The position numbers were made by a program, and so were the translations under genes. A model generated the notes under the pieces. It did not search any database. It was given only the letters and a program-made list of their open reading frames with translations, and was not told where the DNA came from. This document shows, piece by piece, positions 60,501-64,000 of a stretch of 64,000 bases of DNA. The stretch's first letter is position 1; each line of letters starts with the position of its first letter. The DNA is taken from contig NW_026570295.1 in the NCBI RefSeq assembly GCF_019649055.1, positions 62,001 through 126,000 of the forward strand, read 5' to 3'. Source of the DNA: Paramacrobiotus metropolitanus (Eukaryota; Tardigrada; Eutardigrada; Parachela; Macrobiotidae).

Positions 60501-63500
60501 CCCACGTGACGGTAGAGTGCGCTGAGAATTTTCTCGTGGGCGTAGAGGAAGGCATTGAGATCCACCGGGATGATGGTCTGCGTGCGGATGGTGAGGAATT
60601 CGGCATCCGGGGTGTCCAGCCAGCGTGTGGAGAAGTCCACGCCGCTCTCCGCCGCCGCCGCGATGTTCTCATGGAAACTGAAGTGGCCTGTAAAAAATAA
60701 TCACATCCGGCATGGCTCTAAATATTTCGCGTCGACAACCGTGCTGAAATGCGGAAATGGCAGCGTATCGTTCATCCCACCCATGTGTGTGATTAATCTC
60801 TAGGTGCTCTGTATTGCTAGTAGGCATTCATGCGACGGAACACGAAAAAATTATCCAGTAAACAAATGAGCAACGTCAGAATAAAAAAGAATTACAACAA
60901 ATTAGGAGCGGCACAAAAATATTCATTATTCAATGGTGTCAGTTCCAAATCAAACTTATTTCCTGCTGAGAGAAAGGAAACGGGCAATACCGTGCGATTT
61001 TTTAAACGTTCAACCGATAGCGTACGATAATTTTTATAGTTAAATACACTCCTTAAATCACAGGTACAAAAAAACTATAAGTACTAAAAAATAATAAGAG
61101 CAACGCTGCTTAAAACTCAAAGAAAATAAGACATTTAAACAACTTAAGAAGACCGAAACGCAAACTGAACTGGCATAATGCTGCCAATAAATCACTCACT
61201 CTGTTGGGCTTTTTCAGCAGCGGCCAACAACGTCCTAGCATCGGTTAAATCCTCAAAATATGATTCCGGTCGCGGCAGAGTCAATCCTCCGCCGGTGTAG
61301 CGGTTCAGCGTGTAGGTCTTCCCGTACCAGGACACCATGACGGAGCGGGCGGTCATCCAGAAGGTGTGCTCCTTATCCACCGCCGGCAACACCTGCCGGA
61401 TGAACTCATCGCGCTCCTCCTCGGTGACCGTCTTGTGGTTGATGTAGTGGTCCACCATCAGGGCGAAGAGCGGCGGCTCCGAACGGTACGAGTAATACGT
61501 CCGACTTCCGTTGGGGATTAGGCCAATTCTAATGAACGGAAGATAGGGGGCATGATGCAACAGAGGATTACGTTTTGCTCAACTTAACGCATTTTCTCGG
61601 GATAGAATACCATCAGCAGCTCAGCTTTCCAGATAAATACAATAAGTGCCAAATTACAGCACTTCCAATTCAGAAACAGCATACTTCGAATGCTGCCTTA
61701 TATGGGCTCCCCTTATATTACTCTCCCTTATCTGGGCTCCCGGCTAGTTAGCAATACCCGTCAAATTAAATTTATCGGATTTATAGCAGAACCGGATCGG
61801 ATTTATATAAGATTTTATCGGATTTATATAAGATTTTGAATTTAGAAAGATTTAGAATTTTAGAAAGATTTTGAATCTGTCGTTGATGCAACCTGAGAAC
61901 TTTGAAACAAACTACTAAATGCTACAAAAGTACTGACAAAATAAGTATTTCAATAAATTTCAATAAATCAAAAATTTCAGTCAGGCATAACACTGATAAC
62001 AGCTGCGAAAGTGTGAATAATAACGTAACCGCCCATGTAGAGGGTTGCTCATATTGCTCGGGAGCCCAGATAAGGGAGAGTAATATAAGGGGAGCCCATA
62101 TAAGGCAGCATTCGAAGTATCAATATAAAGAAATAAAATACAAGAAATCTGTCCTGTAATTCAGAAAAACGAAAACAAAATACAGTCTATAAAATATTTG
62201 AAAGTTAAAAAGAAACTCCAGTGTTTTACGTAATCCTCATTCAGAAAAAGGACTACCAAAAAAAGAAAGAAAAATTCTGACATCAAAAAGCTGAAATATA
62301 ATCTGTAAAGAATAAAAAATATATTTTCCGTAAATATACTTGTTCGCAGCGACGGAGAACAAAACAAACTAACACGTATTTAAATTTCGTTTTTATGGAC
62401 AGCAGTGTTTTTTGGGACTAATGCTGATTCTCACATATTTAAAAATTTAATTCGTATAAATAAATGAAGACAAAAACGAAATAACATTTGTTGCTTTCGT
62501 TTTAAGCAGCTAATAGCGTGAAACACAACTTCCATGATGTGAAAAGCCGACAATTACACAGCACTGACTTGTCAATAAGATGGGCGAAGTTGAGGATCAT
62601 CCCCTTGGCCGTCTCCTTCATTCCCGACACCATCAGGCCCTGGATGATCCAGAAGGAGTCCCAATAGTACAGCTCCCGGAACCGCCCTCCCGGCACGATG
62701 AAGGGGAAGGGCAGGGCGATGAGGGTGTGGCGATCGGGATGCAGGATCACATCTTTATTCACCTATGCACGCATAGCAAACCGAAATCAAAGACATCAAA
62801 TTTACGGTCGAAAGGAACCGCCTGAATAATTAAAGCGCTGCACCGTACGTCAATAGCATCATCCCACCAGCGGACGCCGTCAGTGAGCAATCAAAATTAA
62901 CAGTAACAGAGTAACTGAGCCTGTGATAATCTGCGGAATTTATTGTCTACCTTCTTTCTCTGTTTTCTAGTTTTTCTAAATTTCTGTAAAATTAGCAAAT
63001 AAAAATGCGCGTAAAATTAAACATAAAATCGGCAAAATTCGACTGAATTCCCAATAAACGGCCACACGCCAAAACCGATCAGAAATTAAAATTTTTATTT
63101 AAATAAAAAAAAAATCTGACCATTAAAGCAGCACAATCCAAGCAGCAATTAATTATTAATACGATAATTAAAAAAATAAATATTAAAAATACAGAAATAA
63201 ATCAACAAAAAATCAGACCAGGATCAACTGTAAACAATTTGGTTTCTTTGATCGAGCAACGATTATTAAAATCATTAAATAAAAGCCAAATCTTACGCAC
63301 ACAGTAAACAGCGAAAGTTGAAACAGATCGTTCTGTCATCGAAAGCAATTAAGAAACCGTCTCGTTAGACGGTTGCTGATCACACGCCTGGCTGATTCTT
63401 TTACACTGCAATCGCCCAGAAAAATTTACACATCTTCTCTACAAACTGTCCCCGTGCCTTACCATGCGGCCGAGCTCCTTCCACTTATTATGCACCCGAT

Positions 63501-63810
63501 GCGCGAACACCCGCAGCACCGGATCGACAATCCAGCTGGCAAAGGGGAAGCCCCCCTCGTCGGGGGTGGCGAAATCTCCAGGGACCACCTGGTCCAGATC
63601 GGCGCCCGCCGCCGCAAAGTACGTGTCGACAAAGTTGCGGATGTCGATCTGGTTGATGTTGGGCCACACGCCCAGCTTAGCGAACTCCTCCAACACCACC
63701 GCGGGATCGGAGAGCAACGGACGATCCACGTACGTCTTGGAATCGGTGAAGATACCGCTCATCTGCACGGTGTGCAGCAGCGGTCCGGTACAGAAGATCT
63801 CGCTCTCCAT
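57575..63810 (-). CDS. Trehalase (alpha,alpha-trehalose glucohydrolase, GH37)
   Basis: Exons 63810-63463, 62762-62569, 61528-61200, 60687-60502, 59807-59572, 59063-58943, 58359-58253 and 57961-57575 join in frame to 635 residues. It hydrolyses trehalose to two glucose molecules. Family marks in order: GPLLHTVQ near the start, first signature PGGRFRELYYWDSFW (from residue 140), IPNGSRTYYSYRSEPP, ESGVDFSTRW with Asp308 in the position of the catalytic Asp, YPGGFP, second signature QWDFPNAWPP (from 455) and EYLVQEGFGWTNG. The usual Trp in the ESGWDF motif is Val307. The first exon begins at the catalytic domain without a signal peptide and no acceptor is seen just upstream, so the product looks cytosolic unless an upstream exon was missed. 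About 90 extra C-terminal residues, rich in Val, Ser and Glu, follow the domain. Confidence 0.9.
58586..58676. repeat. Tandem repeat of about 26 bp in trehalase intron
   Basis: Three to four imperfect units of the form ccaatattcattatatttac lie in the intron between exons 6 and 7. Confidence 0.85.
61681..62120. mobile_element. MITE-like element with 61-bp perfect terminal inverted repeats
   Basis: The arms 61681-61741 and 62060-62120 are perfect reverse complements over 61 bases and enclose 318 bases without coding capacity. The interior has short direct repeats (cggatttatataagatttt, twice). The element lies in the trehalase intron between exons 2 and 3. A TA next to each outer end could be a target duplication of the Tc1/mariner type, but it is also part of the palindromic arm, so this is open. 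Perfect arms suggest a recent insertion or strong pairing. Confidence 0.8.
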
Positions 63811-64000
63811 TTTCAGCGTCCAATCACGGGGTAATTAAATTTCGGATGGGAGGAATTATGTACGAATTGTGTCACAGAGAAGGCATAGATGGTCGACAAA
63901 ATAAGTGTCAAAGAAAACCGTAAACACTGTATAACAGTGAGTTGTGATCAGTTCTCCGTTGTAGAAGAAAGGAAACGATTACTGATTATATAAGTAATTT

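Overview
This is animal nuclear DNA. Genes are split into many short exons with GT-AG introns, the families are metazoan (MAM-domain membrane protein, natriuretic-peptide-receptor-like guanylate cyclases, BTBD3/6-like BTB-BACK proteins, F-box proteins, a lipocalin, a trehalase), and the non-coding DNA is rich in AT and small repeats. The mix, with tandem expansions of receptor cyclases and BTB proteins, suggests a eutardigrade such as Hypsibius. That is inference; no marker in the window proves it.

Layout. 0.9-4.9 kb (+): a single-pass MAM-domain protein whose MAM domain is split by a long disordered insert. 6.9-9.4 kb (+): an F-box protein (copy A) with a TATA box. 11.2-12.4 kb: a 51-bp minisatellite with higher-order structure. 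13.3-14.35 kb: a decayed duplicate of the last exon and 3' flank of the MAM gene. 14.9-22.3 kb (+): receptor guanylate-cyclase homologue 1, 20 exons, 1057 residues. 23.2-36.4 kb: four BTB-BACK paralogues on the minus strand, with two remnants of cyclase homologue 1 between them. 37.0-39.6 kb (+): F-box copy B, carrying frameshifts. 40.6-42.0 kb (-): a secreted lipocalin-like protein. 42.6-52.9 kb (-): receptor guanylate-cyclase homologue 2, also 20 exons, 1116 residues. 57.6-63.8 kb (-): trehalase, 8 exons, 635 residues, with a MITE-like inverted-repeat element in one intron. I checked reading phase across every splice junction of both cyclase homologues, the trehalase, the lipocalin, F-box A and BTB copies 1, 2 and 4; all stay in frame.

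How the parts relate. Both receptors keep signal peptide, ligand-binding ectodomain, membrane helix, kinase-homology domain and the outline of the cyclase domain, but have lost the residues that bind metal and guanine. They look like catalytically dead pseudo-cyclases. The BTB proteins match BTBD3/6 through BTB and BACK, but the usual C-terminal PHR domain is replaced by a different module with a WW-containing, SH3/Tudor-like pattern. A similar pattern sits at the N-terminus of the F-box proteins. BTB-BACK proteins usually serve Cullin-3 and F-box proteins Cullin-1 ubiquitin ligases, so the window may hold a lineage-specific set of ligase adaptors sharing one recognition module. The BTB array seems to have grown by duplicating a [cyclase tail + BTB] unit, because cyclase fragments lie beside BTB copies.
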